A stretch of DNA of 64,000 bases. Source: Acytostelium subglobosum LB1. Taxonomy: Eukaryota; Evosea; Eumycetozoa; Acytosteliales; Acytosteliaceae. The first letter of the stretch is position 1. Each line of letters starts with the position of its first letter. Below the pieces are notes generated by a model that had not been told where the DNA came from, made no database searches, and saw only the letters and a program-made list of their open reading frames with translations. The position numbers and the translations under genes were made by a program. The DNA is taken from NCBI RefSeq assembly GCF_000787575.1, contig NW_012236503.1:1-64000 (forward strand). Reading direction: 5' to 3'. Positions 24,430-36,200 of the stretch are shown here, piece after piece.

Positions 24430-25366
24430 TCACTTCTTCTTCATGACTACACTGAAGTGCTTCTGTGTCCTGGCCTTTTGCAGCNTTGATTGGTGATGGG
24501 ATGCATAGGTTGGTTCGGGAGTTGACCTTGATCATTGTGGTTGTGGCTTGATCCGCGCCCATGTGTCGACCACCAGTCAGATAGAAGAGGTTCTCAGAGT
24601 GACATGCCGATGAGTACCATACCAATGGACCTGGCAGTGTGGCCTTCTCATCAGGTCTCTCTTCAGTGTGTATCTTTTGTATCTCTTTGATGAATCGTCC
24701 ATTGCTTCCAACGCCTCCTATTACCAAACATATGGGAGCTTCTGGCCGAACAAAGCTCACATACATCGAGTGCATAGGCTTGGCCAGGTGATGATCAGAT
24801 ATATGCCAAACGTCAAAGAGTGTGTCATAAAGCTCCATTGTGTCGAGTACCGTGTTGGTTGTTGGGTCAATGCCACCAAGCACTGCGATTGTGTTGTATC
24901 CTTCATCGTTAAGCAAGGTAGCGGCATGTTTGATTCGTGGAGTGTTCATCGAGGCACACTGAGTGACGTCCATGGTAGTCAGATCTACACGCTCCACAGC
25001 CTGTGGCGAGAGATCACCTCCAACCAGGTAGGCATATCTGTGATCTGGTGACAGTGATACTGTGGCATTCACTCTTGGATGTTTGAGAGTGCACTTGACG
25101 CCCTCCCTAACAAACAAATGATATTCTGAATCAAAGTATAACACTTTGACGCCAGTAGGTGTATCGGTGCCACCAAACACATAAAGTACTCTATCGGTGT
25201 ATACTATTGAAGAACCCATAGAGTCTATCTTCATTGGAAGTGGGGCCATACAACTGTCTGACAGTTGATCATTTGATTCCAGTGGTACTATCTCAAAGTG
25301 TTCATTATCCACTATAAGTAATCTATCAAACTTGTTCTTTAATTGTTTCCAAGTTGTAGGTGCCAT
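24430..25366 (-). CDS. Kelch-repeat protein
   Basis: Single exon of about 311 residues starting MAPTTWKQLKNKF. Kelch beta-propeller blades are visible as VLYVFGGTDTPTG, YAYLVGGDLSPQAVERVDL, NTIAVLGGIDPTTNTVLDTMELYD, CLVIGGVGSNGRFI and LFYLTGGRHMGAD, each with the GG pair and a following strand. There is no BTB, F-box or other partner domain, so it is probably a scaffold; the partner is unknown. A single N at 24485 lies near the 3' end. If it is treated as no base, the protein ends with KARTQKHFSVVMKKK and a TGA at 24430-24432, a good last half-blade. If it is counted as a base, the frame runs on to 24392 with an unconvincing tail. It is divergent from the gene at 25641. Confidence 0.75.
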
Positions 25367-25640
25367 TATTATTACTATTGTAATTATATATATTATATAT
25401 ATGTATCTATGTCTTTATCATCATCATGTATGTAACAATGTTGTTGTTCTCCACTTGATTGATGTAAAGGTCGTAGCCCGTTTAGTGTAGACAACCATAA
25501 CTTAAGTAAATTTCAGGAATAGCTAATGCAACCCCTTTGCAAAGGGGTTGCATTCTTGCGAACAAAGAATGAAGAGATAATGGTGTTTATACTTAAGTGT
25601 AAAATAAGGTTTCAATAATCATAATAATAAATATATATAT
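25367..25640. promoter_or_regulatory. Shared divergent promoter with palindromes
   Basis: 274 bases separate the starts of the Kelch (-) and nuclease-fold (+) genes. It contains a 30-base perfect palindrome at 25525-25554 and, overlapping its end, a second inverted repeat (CATTCTT, 7-base spacer, AAGAATG; 25551-25571). Dyads of this kind at a two-way promoter could bind a dimeric regulator; that role is inferred. Confidence 0.5.
25525..25554. repeat. 30-base perfect palindrome
   Basis: Half-site AATGCAACCCCTTTG is followed directly by its exact reverse complement. There is no spacer and no mismatch. It is unusually GC-rich for this AT-rich intergenic DNA. Confidence 0.95.
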
Positions 25641-26852
25641 ATGTATCAGACAATATGGAATGATGAGAGTTATGATGATATCAATTATAATGAACAAAAG
25701 GATATAAAGTTGACGGATGATGAGAGGAATGAATTGAGGGAATTAAGTCCTCTGAAGGATCATTTACATAGGTTTCAATATAGATATGATTATATGTTGC
25801 GTCTGTTGGTTTGGAATCCAAAGGGTGAGACAGCTAGACACTATGCAAAGTATAGACAACTGCTCATTGGTGACCTGGTGCGCAGACATCATGTCGACTT
25901 GATAATGTTGCAAGAGATCAGTTCCAAAGTGCCCTCTGACTATGTCAAACAGTTCCCATCGTCCAGACTGGCCACCTACAGTATCGAGTACTCTGGTCGC
26001 AGCAATATGGAGGTGGCCATCATCTACAACAAACAACGTCTACGTATAACAACCGTCTATGACAGTCATGAACTGGTCAATGATCTACACAAAGCTGATG
26101 TCTTTGTCAACAAAAGTCTGTTTGCCACGCGTGGACCATCCCGTTTACAAATCGTACGATTCCAAGTGCTCAATGACCACTGGCAGGATCATGAAGAGCA
26201 TAGAGGCGACCACTCAACACCAGCAGAGTTCATTGCTATCAATCTCCATTCGATATATAATGGATGCAAGGATGAAGGTAAACAGCACTTTCTACTGGAC
26301 TTCTTCTTGCTTGCCAACTACATGCAGACCACCTACAAACTGCCAGTGTTAATTGGCGGTGACTTTAACTATGACATTGCCTGCAATGTGGGAGCCTACT
26401 TTGAAACTCTGGACGATATCTGTTTCGAAAGATACAACTTCTCATTGTCAATCGCAGTGACACAGAGATTGGACGAGGACTATGATATCAAGACACCACT
26501 ATCCAATCAAATCGATTATATTGTACTATTACAAAATAAGGATACACCTTATAAGATACAATGTAATCATTCACAACGAATTCCAATACGCCATGAGGAC
26601 TATTTCAACAACGATCGTCAATCACCAGTACACAAATTTGGCCTGGATAATAAGCTTGAGCCACTAAAGGTATCAACTCACGATCCAATATTCACATACC
26701 TAATGATCACTGATCATCAACATATACAACATTCACATTCAAATAATAATAACTCCAACAACAAGAATGATCTTACCAGTCAGCTCAATCAACTTTCACT
26801 TCACGACGAGAATTCAACAATTATTACTTTGGAAGGATCGGCTAGTCAATGA
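25641..26852 (+). CDS. Endonuclease/exonuclease/phosphatase-fold protein
   Basis: Single exon, 403 residues. The catalytic marks of the DNase I-like fold are in order: an opening strand MLRLLVWNPKG, IMLQEISS (metal-binding Glu), VAIIYNKQ, EFIAINLHS, VLIGGDFNYD (Asp-Asn), SNQIDYIVLL and KVSTHDPIFTYL (the terminal Asp-His in THDP form). It differs from the CCR4-like gene at 12299-13632 in motifs and has no targeting sequence. The tail is Asn/His/Ser-rich. Substrate is unknown: the fold covers DNases, RNases, inositol phosphatases and sphingomyelinases. Confidence 0.75.
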   Translation: MYQTIWNDESYDDINYNEQKDIKLTDDERNELRELSPLKDHLHRFQYRYDYMLRLLVWNPKGETARHYAKYRQLLIGDLVRRHHVDLIMLQEISSKVPSDYVKQFPSSRLATYSIEYSGRSNMEVAIIYNKQRLRITTVYDSHELVNDLHKADVFVNKSLFATRGPSRLQIVRFQVLNDHWQDHEEHRGDHSTPAEFIAINLHSIYNGCKDEGKQHFLLDFFLLANYMQTTYKLPVLIGGDFNYDIACNVGAYFETLDDICFERYNFSLSIAVTQRLDEDYDIKTPLSNQIDYIVLLQNKDTPYKIQCNHSQRIPIRHEDYFNNDRQSPVHKFGLDNKLEPLKVSTHDPIFTYLMITDHQHIQHSHSNNNNSNNKNDLTSQLNQLSLHDENSTIITLEGSASQ

Positions 26853-27149
26853 TTGATAAGTCAATTTCAGATCGATCCAGTGCACTGGTATCCGATCACT
26901 AAAATTCAAGGATTTTGGATGGGAACCCACACCCATCATTCATATGACTTCCATTTTCAAACTCTCTTCAAGACGAAAATGATTGTTTCCAGTCCCTGTC
27001 CAATGTTATAAATACCAATACCATCTCATAATGTAAAGTCATCAAATCAACAATAACAATCAACTACTACAATATCATAAGTTTAATTATCTATCAATTA
27101 ATTAATTATTTTAAAAATACCTTACTACTTTAAACAATATATCCTAAAC

Positions 27150-27627
27150 ATGGTATGTACTTTGATCCCCGCCAACCCAATCAATCATTAACATGTTGGT
27201 GACCTTTCCACAGTCATCCGGAGTCAAATTAGCAAGCAACTGTATCGAGGTGTTCGACCAGATGAAGATGCGTAAACAGCATGGACTTGTGTTTTACAAG
27301 ATGAATGAAAAGTCAACAGAGATTGTTGTAGAGAAGACATTCCCAACTGATGTACCATTCTCAACATTCCTCGAGGAGTTGCCAACTGATCAATGTAGAT
27401 ATGTATTGGTCGATTTTGCCTACACCGACAACTCATTGCTAAAGAAGAAGAATCTAGTATTTGTCTCATGGTGTCCAAGCAAAGCATCCACCAGGAACAA
27501 GATGATACACGCCGCTTCAAGAGACGCCATCAGGAAGGCACTAGTAGGAATCAAGGCCGAGGTTCAAGGTTGTGGTCTATCCGAAGTCCAAGAGGACAAC
27601 ATCACCGAGAAGTTGTTAAGGTTGTAA
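27150..27627 (+). CDS. cofA: Cofilin/ADF actin-depolymerising protein
   Basis: The first exon is only the ATG (27150-27152), followed by a 61-base intron (27153-27213) and exon 27214-27627, giving 138 residues beginning MSSGVKLASNC. ADF/cofilin severs and depolymerises ADP-actin filaments. Supporting marks: Ser near the N-terminus (usual regulatory phosphosite region), YVLVDFAYTD, LVFVSWCPSKASTRNKMIHAASRDAIRKALVG (the long actin-binding helix with KM and RKAL) and the terminal helix. An intron straight after the start codon is also known in other cofilin genes and explains why the upstream in-frame ATG at 27193 is not the start. Length fits the family (~137). Confidence 0.93.
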
Positions 27628-28207
27628 CTGCTTCCAAGGTAACCGCGTTCCTTCTCCATCATGACGTTGTTGGAACTACACTGTACATAGAAACAATACA
27701 CATATAAATAATCATACATTTTGTCCTTATCTCTATCCTCAATGTTAATGCATAAGTGTTGTTGTTCTTGGTGTGTTTTTGTTCTTGGATGTGGTCAACT
27801 ACAAACACATGTGCATCGAGAAACTGAATCGCATTGTCTCTGAGATTTGAGCACATGGTTTGAGGACACTCAACACGAAGCTTCAGTGGAAAAATTAAAA
27901 TGATAAAAAATCAACAGAAATACTAGATATTGTGTTTGAGGAGCAAGCAAGTTGGCAAAGACAGAAGAGAGACAGTCCAACAACACAAAGTGTACTCTAC
28001 CCCCTTATATTATATTTACAAATATATATAGATATATACAGATATACATACAATATATTTGATTGATTGATTGTATGCTGTAGTTGATCTTCATTGTATT
28101 AATAGTAAAACACATTATATATCTATATCTACACTATCTCTATATAAACAAACAAACTATACAGCAACAGCAACAGCAACAGCAGTAGCAGTTTTAAAAA
28201 CAGCATA
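27628..28207. other. Intergenic, cofilin 3' region and FAM21 promoter
   Basis: 580 bases, AT-rich, with TA repeats (28010-28060) and a CAG/CAA run in the leader just before the FAM21 ATG (28160-28190). No gene seen. Confidence 0.5.
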
Positions 28208-31200
28208 ATGAGTGATGATCAGCAGCAACAACCGGCTGCAGCGGCACCAGCACCTGTACAACCAGGTGAGGAGTCGTGGAAGCGTGCTTGGTCACTGCCA
28301 GAGATGCGTGATGCGTCGAAAACATGGACTTTGGCATCTGATGCAGGTCTACTCAACTACATGCAGGACTTTGCCAATCGTTTGATCAGTCAGACAAAGG
28401 AGTTGGAGGGTCATGTCGACTCGCTCGTACACGACGTCAAGTCCACCCATGTCAAAGTACACAACACATTCGATCAGTTCCTAATGTTGTCTCATTCACA
28501 GTTTATTGAGAACGTAAGTGTCGTCATCATCAACGTACATCATCAGTGATCTGTATCTTACAATCTCGATCACCATCATCATTTTAGAGAGTGTATGAGG
28601 ACAACTCAGAGGTCGACAACAAAGAGGGAACAGAGGTTGCTTCATCGGCCACAGAGGTAAAGCCAGAGATAACAGAGGAGATACTGATACCAAAGTTCAC
28701 AACGGCTGTCGCATTGGGATTGGCTGCTCTCGAGAAGGCAAACCTTATAAACTCGGCACTGGAGAGCTCAGAGGCTACTCCATCAACCAGTCCATCCAAC
28801 ATTGTCGATGCTTCAAACATTGACGCTCTGTTGGCAGAGGGTGGTGAGCGTCCAGTCGAAGGCGAAGATCAGCAACAGAAGAAAGTGGAGAAGCTCGAGC
28901 ACTATCTCAGATATCCACTGCCACACATCATTGGTTCACAACAATTCAAGGATGATGACTATTGTGGATTGTTCATCGAAGGTATGTTGATGATCATTTA
29001 TTTGATTGATTGATTGGTATTGCTTTGACATCATCTAACACATCAATACTCCCGAATCACATAACAACAGAGTCAGATACAGAGTCAAGCGAGGAGGATG
29101 GAAGCGACTCAGAGTCATCTTCGGATGAGGATGATGGCATGGTATTGCCACCAAATGAGCTGGAGAACAACCCAGATGGCACTAGCAACACTGTACTCTT
29201 GGAGCCAGATCAATCACGTCCACCAGTTCTAATGAGTGTAGATCAATCAACATCATTCCTTCAATCAGACTCTCAGGGTGGCAAGAGCTTGTTCCAGGAT
29301 GACGACAACCCTTCATCATCAAACACAAAGGTATATATTACTTCAACTACAACTACAACAATCATTCACTAACATTCACTCGCTCACTCAAACATAGCAG
29401 GAGAAGGAGGACACATCTAGTCTTTTCGATGATGATATATTCCCATCAGATAAACCATCGAGCTCGACATCTACAAAGCCTAAGTCATCATTCACATCGA
29501 CTTTGTCTGATATTCTTGGAGACGACGACAGCAGTGATCTGTTTGGCGAGAAGCCAGCAGCACCAAAGGAGTCGGAGAAGAAGGTTGATCCATTCAAGGA
29601 CGAGCTCTCGGCCGCACTCGGTGGCGCCAAGAAGCCCAGCAGCAACCCACTCGGTGAAGACTCGCTGTTTGGCGGCGTCAGTGACTCTCCCACCATCAAG
29701 CCATCAGCTACCACTACCAAGCCCAAGTCAATGTTTGATGATGATCTGTTTGGCGACTCACCAGCGGCCCCCTCTGAGCCCAAGACATCAAGCAGCAGCA
29801 GCAAAAAGGGTGTATCCTTTGGAGACGATCTGTTTGATGATGCCCCTGCACCCAAGAAGTCATCTACAACATCCACTACAACATCCACTTCAACTGGCAG
29901 GAAGTCATTCGGCGACCTGTTCTCTGATGACCTTGATGAGCCCGCGCCAAAGAAGGACAGCTCATCCGCTGCACCAAAGAAGTCCATCAGCTTCCTGGAT
30001 GACGACGATGATGATCTGTTTGCACCAAAGCCAAAGTCCAAGCCAGCACCCGCTGCCAAGCCAACGTCCAGCTCACTGTTGGACGATGGCGACCTCCCAA
30101 CTGTCGAGGCCCCAGCCAAGGCACCTGCTGCCTCCGCCCCCGTCCCAACCAGTGACAGCGAGCAAGCAGAGGCACCAAAGGCCAAGAAGCCTGTTGGTGG
30201 TGTGAAGCTCTTTGACTTTGGTGACGGAGATGATCTGCTCGCAGCAGCAAAGAAGAAGACTCCATCCGAGTCCAAGCCAAAGGAGACATCGTCCACAGAC
30301 GATGAGGGAGGACTATTTGGTGGCATCAAGAAGACTGAGGCACCAGCAAAGAAGAAGGACCTGACCTCTGATATCTTGGGCATTGATGGTGACCTGATGG
30401 ACAAGCCAGTGTTGCCAGTGAAGAAGCACACACCAAAGTCCTTTGATGACTCTGGTGACATTCTGGGCCTGGCTCAATCTGCCAAGCCCGCAGAGAAGAA
30501 AGAGCCAGCAGTGTCAACGCCCTCCAAGAAGAATGACTTCTTCTCTTCAATCGGCGACGATGATGACCTGCTCGGAGCAGCAAAGAAGGCAGATACCAAG
30601 CCAAAGGAATCAACACCATCCAAGAAATCCAGCTTCTTTGACGACGACAACAATGATCCTCTTGCCTCCATCCCCAAGAAGCAGGAGGCTGAGGTGCCAC
30701 CAAAGAAAGAGGAGGCTGCCCCACCAAAGCCTGCCAGCGTCGACTCACCACTCGGCGCACTGGAGATTCCAGCCGCCGCTCCAGCCCCTGCCAAGACCGA
30801 GACCAAGGCACCCCCACCTGCACAGAAGCCAACCAAGTCTAGCTTCTTTGATGATGTTGACGACAGTCCCCTTTCAAACAAGTCTAGCGATCCCGATTCA
30901 TTGTTCTCCGGACTGGGCTCATCAAACAAAAAGGCAGCACCAGCCGCTGCTGCTCCAGCTGCCAAGAAGGATTTCTTTGGAGACAGCGATATTCTGGGAG
31001 CCACAACCACAGCCAAGCCAGCCGTCTCATCACCACTGGGTGGCGACGATTCTGACAATCTCTTTGGTTCAATCTCCATCAAGCCAAAGACTCAGGAAAA
31101 GAAACCATCTGCTGTCGCTGCTGCCCTATCGGACGACCCATTGAATCCAACACCCGCCGCTAAGCCCAAGGACTTCTTTGGTGGCCTCGACGACTTTAAG

Positions 31201-32499
31201 CCAACTGCAGCAGCCAAATCGGACTCTCTGTTTGGTGACTCCAAGCCAGCCGCAGTGCCAACCAAGACTGGTAAGGACTTCCTCAATGACTTTGAGGAGA
31301 AGCCAACCAAGAAGGCCAACAAGGATGATATCTTTGATGCACCAGCAGTCTCACCCGCCGCTGAGAAGAAGGAGGACGTAAAGAAGCCTGCTGCCGTTGA
31401 GAAGTCTGCTGCCGCCCCAGTCAAGGAGGAGCCAAAGAAGTCATCATCCTTGTTTGACGACTCTAGCTTCTCTTTGAGCATTCCAAAGGCCAAGGACGCT
31501 GCTCAACCAAAGACCTCAGGAGGATTGTTTGGCGACGTTGATCCACTGTCAATTCCAAAGGCATCATCAGCAAAGTCTGACGCTGCCAAGAAGGCACCAA
31601 GTGGAAAGATTGGCGCTCTGTTGGGAGTGCTGGCATTGGACCCATCAAGGATGGCACCAGGTGCTCAAATGCCAAAGAAGAAGAAGCAAGAGTCAGAGGA
31701 TGAGGAGTCGACGACCCAGGACAGCAAGAGCGACACTGATGAGAGTGGAAAGGAGAATGGTGCACCATCCATTCCCAGAAGCGTTAGCAGACCAAAACCA
31801 GCTGCCACCACAACCGACGACGACGATGACGATCATGAGACCGCCAAGTTGACCCATACAACAAAGTCCAGACCAAAGAACGCAGGAAGAAGACCACCAA
31901 CAAGAAAGGGAGGTGCTGCTCAGAGACTGAGCGCCAACACCGAGAGCAGTGAATCGGACCACAAGGAACCATCAATCTTTGACCAAGTTCCAACTACATC
32001 ATCATCATCATCCTCAGACTCTGTTCTGGGTATTCCATCGTCCAGCACAAATGGCACGGCAAAGAAGAAGGAGCCTGTCATTGACTCTGACCCATTGGGC
32101 ATCCCACCAGCATCGACAACAACAACAACCAAATCAACTGCCGCCAAATCGGCCACAACCAAAGACACTGTAAAATCAACCACTGCCACTTCACCCGACT
32201 CTATATTCGATGACCTGCCTCCAGTCACCGCCACAGCCAAGCCCAAGACCGCTGCAACCAAGTCTTCGGCCAAGAAGGCCGCCGCAACCAAGGACGATAA
32301 GTCTGCCGATTCATTGTTTGACGATATCGATGCTAAACCAAAGACTGCCCCCGCCAAGAAGGCTGCCAAGAAACCAGCCGCTGCTGCCGCCGCCGCAGAT
32401 GACTTGTTCGATGACATTACAACGACCAAGCCAGCTGCCACCAAGGCCAAGGCATCTGCCAAAGCAAAGAAGACCAACGTCGATAGTCTCTTCGATTGA
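28208..32499 (+). CDS. fam21: FAM21 (WASHC2), tail subunit of the WASH complex
   Basis: Exons 28208-28513, 28588-28981, 29071-29330, 29398-32499 give 1353 residues. FAM21 links the WASH Arp2/3 activator to retromer and endosomes. The N-terminal head matches human FAM21 closely: KTWTLASDAGLLNYMQDFANRLIS, VHNTFDQFLMLSHSQFIEN and RVYED, then PLPHIIGSQQF. The remaining ~1000 residues are a disordered tail with dozens of short acidic LF motifs (SLFDDD, DLFGD, DILGDDDS, SSFFDDV) spaced by Pro/Lys/Ala/Ser, the arrangement that in animals binds retromer VPS35 and capping protein. Exon 4 has a tandem TAGCAG acceptor (29395-29400), so one Gln may be optional. Long mirror frames on the minus strand over this tail are composition artefacts. 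Confidence 0.92.
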
Positions 32500-32680
32500 T
32501 TCCAGTAACAAATAAATATATATATACGTCTTTACAATTAATAATGGCACAAGATCCTGATTTGGAAATAGGTGGGTCGACCCATCAAGTTTTGCTGAAA
32601 GGTCTAACTGATGCGATCAAGTTCACAATCCAATCAACCATTCATTCATCAACAATACTCAAATATATAGAAACATCATA

Positions 32681-33103
32681 ATGGTAATCTACGCTATCAA
32701 CATATCAATAATAGTTAGGAGACCCTCTAACATACTTCTCTATCATAATGTAGGATCTGATCACACAGAAAGACATCAAGAACTTTGAAGAACAACTCAA
32801 GGGAGTTGTCTTGGACAGAGATAGACTGAGACTGGTTAAGACCATTGCCAATTCATTCACATTCACCTCTGAGAATGTCAAGAAGCTTGTTCAAATCCAG
32901 CATTGTAAGTGTTTGATTATCGGTCGTCATGTGGTGTCTCTAACACTAACGCCTCGTCCTAAACAACCAAAGATGGTGAACCAAAGATTCAAACAGCGAT
33001 CCTGATGTATCCAAACGTCACCGACAAGCAGAACTATCAGATGGTCATTGATGAGTTCTATGAGGATGAGAAGAAGATGATCAAGCAGACACTCAAAATA
33101 TAG
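32681..33103 (+). CDS. Small DUF4476-like protein
   Basis: Proposed exons: 32681-32683 (ATG only), 32754-32904, 32973-33103, giving 94 residues beginning MDLITQKDIKNF. The fold-defining stretch RDRLRLVKTIANSFTFTSENVKKLVQI...ILMYPNVTDKQNYQMVIDEF has the pattern of DUF4476 domains (DKL...A..FT..QV..L...YP.V.D..NY), which occur in bacteria and dictyostelids with no known function. An upstream ATG at 32544 (MAQDPDLEIGG) could start the protein instead, but I found no splice with good sites that keeps frame, so the ATG-only exon is preferred by analogy with cofilin in this window. Start uncertain, domain moderately sure. Confidence 0.6.
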
Positions 33104-33282
33104 ATAGACCCCATCATATCATGAATGAATGAATGTATTAGTAATAATAAGATTGACAGACAACTGATCTGTTAGAAGTAGATATTTATATTGTATTATA
33201 GTACTGTGCTTTTGCTATTGGTTGCAACCAGCTGCTATTGCCAGCGGCTTATGCTTATAAACTATTGTTTGTCGTTGTTGAT

Positions 33283-36200
33283 TTACATTGGAGGTGGAGG
33301 GGGTGGCATGCCCAAGGGTGGAGGTGGAGGCATGTCATCAATCATTGGTGGAGGAGGTGGAGGGAAGTTGTTGAGTGCGCCTGGTGGAGGAGGTGGAGGG
33401 AAGCCAGATGACAGGTTATTGTTACTGATGCTGTGGGACAATGGAGCCGATGACACCTCTTCGGTCGTGGTGATGATGAACTGCTCGGCCTGCTCGGTGG
33501 CTGGTGGTGACAGGACCATGTTGGATGGTGCTGGTGGTGGACAGTAAGTGTTCAGGATCGAGAATATCTGTTGGTTCATGTCCTTAACGAATTGAGCTGT
33601 CTTGAAGAAGTTCTTGAGAGCTGGCTTGTCACTCCTGACTGCTGCTGCCTCTTCCACGTTGAGAATGTGATAACAGAAGTCAAACAACTCGAAACGGTAC
33701 TGTTGGCCCAAGAAATGAATGATTGTGCATCCTGCCCAAATGTAGCCATCACCAAACAGCTCCTGGTAGGACTTGTCGTTCTCGTTGGTCAGTGGCCAAC
33801 AGGTGACAAACTGAAGTGCACTCCACAGACGGTAGAACTCGGTGGAGGAGTCAACGTTGATAACTCCATTCTCTGGTGTTGTGCCCGACCATTCAACACG
33901 CACAGTGTTGAGTATCTGCGAGATGCTCTGCAACACTGACTTGAACAGCGATGTGTGGTTGCCACTTGGTCTGTAGAACTTGTCTGCACGCCATGCGTTG
34001 GCGACAATCTCATTGAAGTACTCTGGCACCTTGGTGACGTCTGGCTTCTCTTCGATGATCTTGGCCATCTTTTGCAGCTGTGAGTACAGAGGTGACTCCA
34101 AAGTTGGATCCTCGCCTTGGTCCGAGTACCATGACTCGGGTGTGTAGCCAAGGAATGGAGCGGCCTTGACAAAGTTGAATGCATCCTTCTGCACCAGGGC
34201 CTGGTCCAAGAGGTTCATAAACACGATGATGTTTCCGAGCTCTCTGAAACACTGGACGACCTCGGGACGAAGATCGGGATAGGTGTAGATGTCCTTGAGC
34301 TTCAGTTGGAAGTATCCGTAACCACCCTCGGTACCGTAGTCGTAGATGGGCAGCTTCTGGCTGGCGGGCATACCACTCTGGATGAGCTCGCGACAGTATG
34401 GTGTCAACACGTTGGAGATCTTGATCTCAATGTTACGGAGACACTCGCCAACGATCAGGGGCAGGTTCTTGCGGCCAACTGTGTTGATCAGCGAGTGTAC
34501 GTGTGGCAGTCCAAAGAAGTGCTTGTGGAGCTCGGCGGCATTGCCGTACGCTGCGTTGAAGTGCTTGTTGCCAAACAAGAACAACGGGTTGGACTTGGGC
34601 ATCGACTCACGAGTGATCTCGTCGGTGAATAAGTAGGGCGCCTTGACAAAGCGCTGCGTGATCGAGTTAAAGGTGTAGTTTGGTCCAAAGTCGCTCATCA
34701 GCTCAAAGATTGTGTGCAGAGCGATACGGCCATGGTAAGAGACCAGCGATGTGGAGTCATTCACCTCGTTCATGATTGACTCGAGTGGGTCCAGCGTGAG
34801 GAACTGAGACAGCAGACGGTAGGTCAGACGGATGTTGATCAGCTGTGTCTCGAGCTCGACGATCGACGTCAAATCAGATGCCTCGTATCTTGAGATGGCA
34901 TAGTCGATGTTCTGTCGCAGGTAGTTGTTCTGACGCTGAGCCAGCAGGCCAGACAGGTCGATCGAGCGGCCAAGCAATGAGATGTGCTTCTGACGCAGGA
35001 GAACATCGAAACGGGACTTGGGGATGTTGAGCTTGCCCTGGAATTGGGCGATCTCCAACTGCTCCTTATAGCTCTTGTCCAACAAGATGCTGCTGGCCTG
35101 CTGCTTAAAGTGCGCATAGATCTTGCCACTGAGCTTGTAGAGCAGCTGATCAAAGCACAGGTTGAGCTCGGCCTCAATCTCGTCGTAGAGGAAGCGCTGG
35201 TTGAGCGACTGGAGAGCGCGGTGCGAGATGTCGTTGTAGAGACCCAGTGGGTAGAAGATGTACTCGATGAGCGAGGGGTCGTCCGACTCGAGGATGTGAT
35301 CGGTGAGGATCCAGGGCAGCGACGACTCGATGGGGAACTGCACACGGTTGTTGAGCTCCAGGTAGAACTCACGGTACCAGAGGTCGGCCAAGTCGGTGAT
35401 GTGATTGATCGTGTGGCTCAGGTTGACGAGGTAGCGGTAGAAGTAGGCCGACCTGTGCAGGGTTTCGAGCTCAGAGAACTGAGTGCTGCTGAACTCCTTC
35501 TTCTTGGACATCAACGACGAGACGATCGTCAGGATGAGGTCGAGCTGTGTGGTGGAGGGTGGGACGGGACGCGAGGGATACTGCACCTTCTCGTCGGTCT
35601 TCTTCTTGGAGCTGGTTGACTCTTGGGGCTCGGCACCGCCCAGCCAGTCAGCGGCCAGGTTCTTGAGCTGGTTCAGCTCGATCTTGATGTGCTCCTTCTT
35701 CTTGGCGAACGACTTGATGGTCTCGCGCAGCTGCACCTGGATGAACTCCTGCAGCTCAGCGTGGATCGTGCGCTTAATGTATGGCTCGAGCAGCGACTCG
35801 TACTTGGAGATCAGCGAGCCCAGTCCCTTGATCATGGCGATCATCTGGATGAGGGCAACGCGCTCCTCTGGTGTGTAGTTGTACTTGACGACGCGCTCAT
35901 AGTCAAACTGTGCCTGGATCTTCTGGTCGTTGTTGGGCTTGGAGTACTTCCAGGCCGACTGCTGCAATACGTGCGACGACCACTCGGACAGGATGCGCAG
36001 GCCATGCAGCACGATCTCCTTGATGTCGCCCTCGGGGAAGGGCAGCGGCTCCTTGCGCTGTCGTGACGCCTTAATGTCGTTGATCATGTTGGCAAAGCGG
36101 GCCGTGTAGTCGATGTACAGCTGCTTGGTCTGTTCGATCGTGTGAATGATCTCATAGTCGAGTGCCACCTTGGAGTCCATCGACGACGTGCCCCAGGCCT

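Noticed and set aside
29388-30461. 357-codon minus-strand open frame across the FAM21 tail (and others at 30474-31493 and 31920-32477)
   Set aside because: Mirror of biased codons in the LF-motif tail; no domain, while the plus strand clearly encodes FAM21.
32544-32681. ATG at 32544 as start of the DUF4476-like protein
   Set aside because: No splice with normal sites joins it in frame to the conserved exons; kept only as an alternative.
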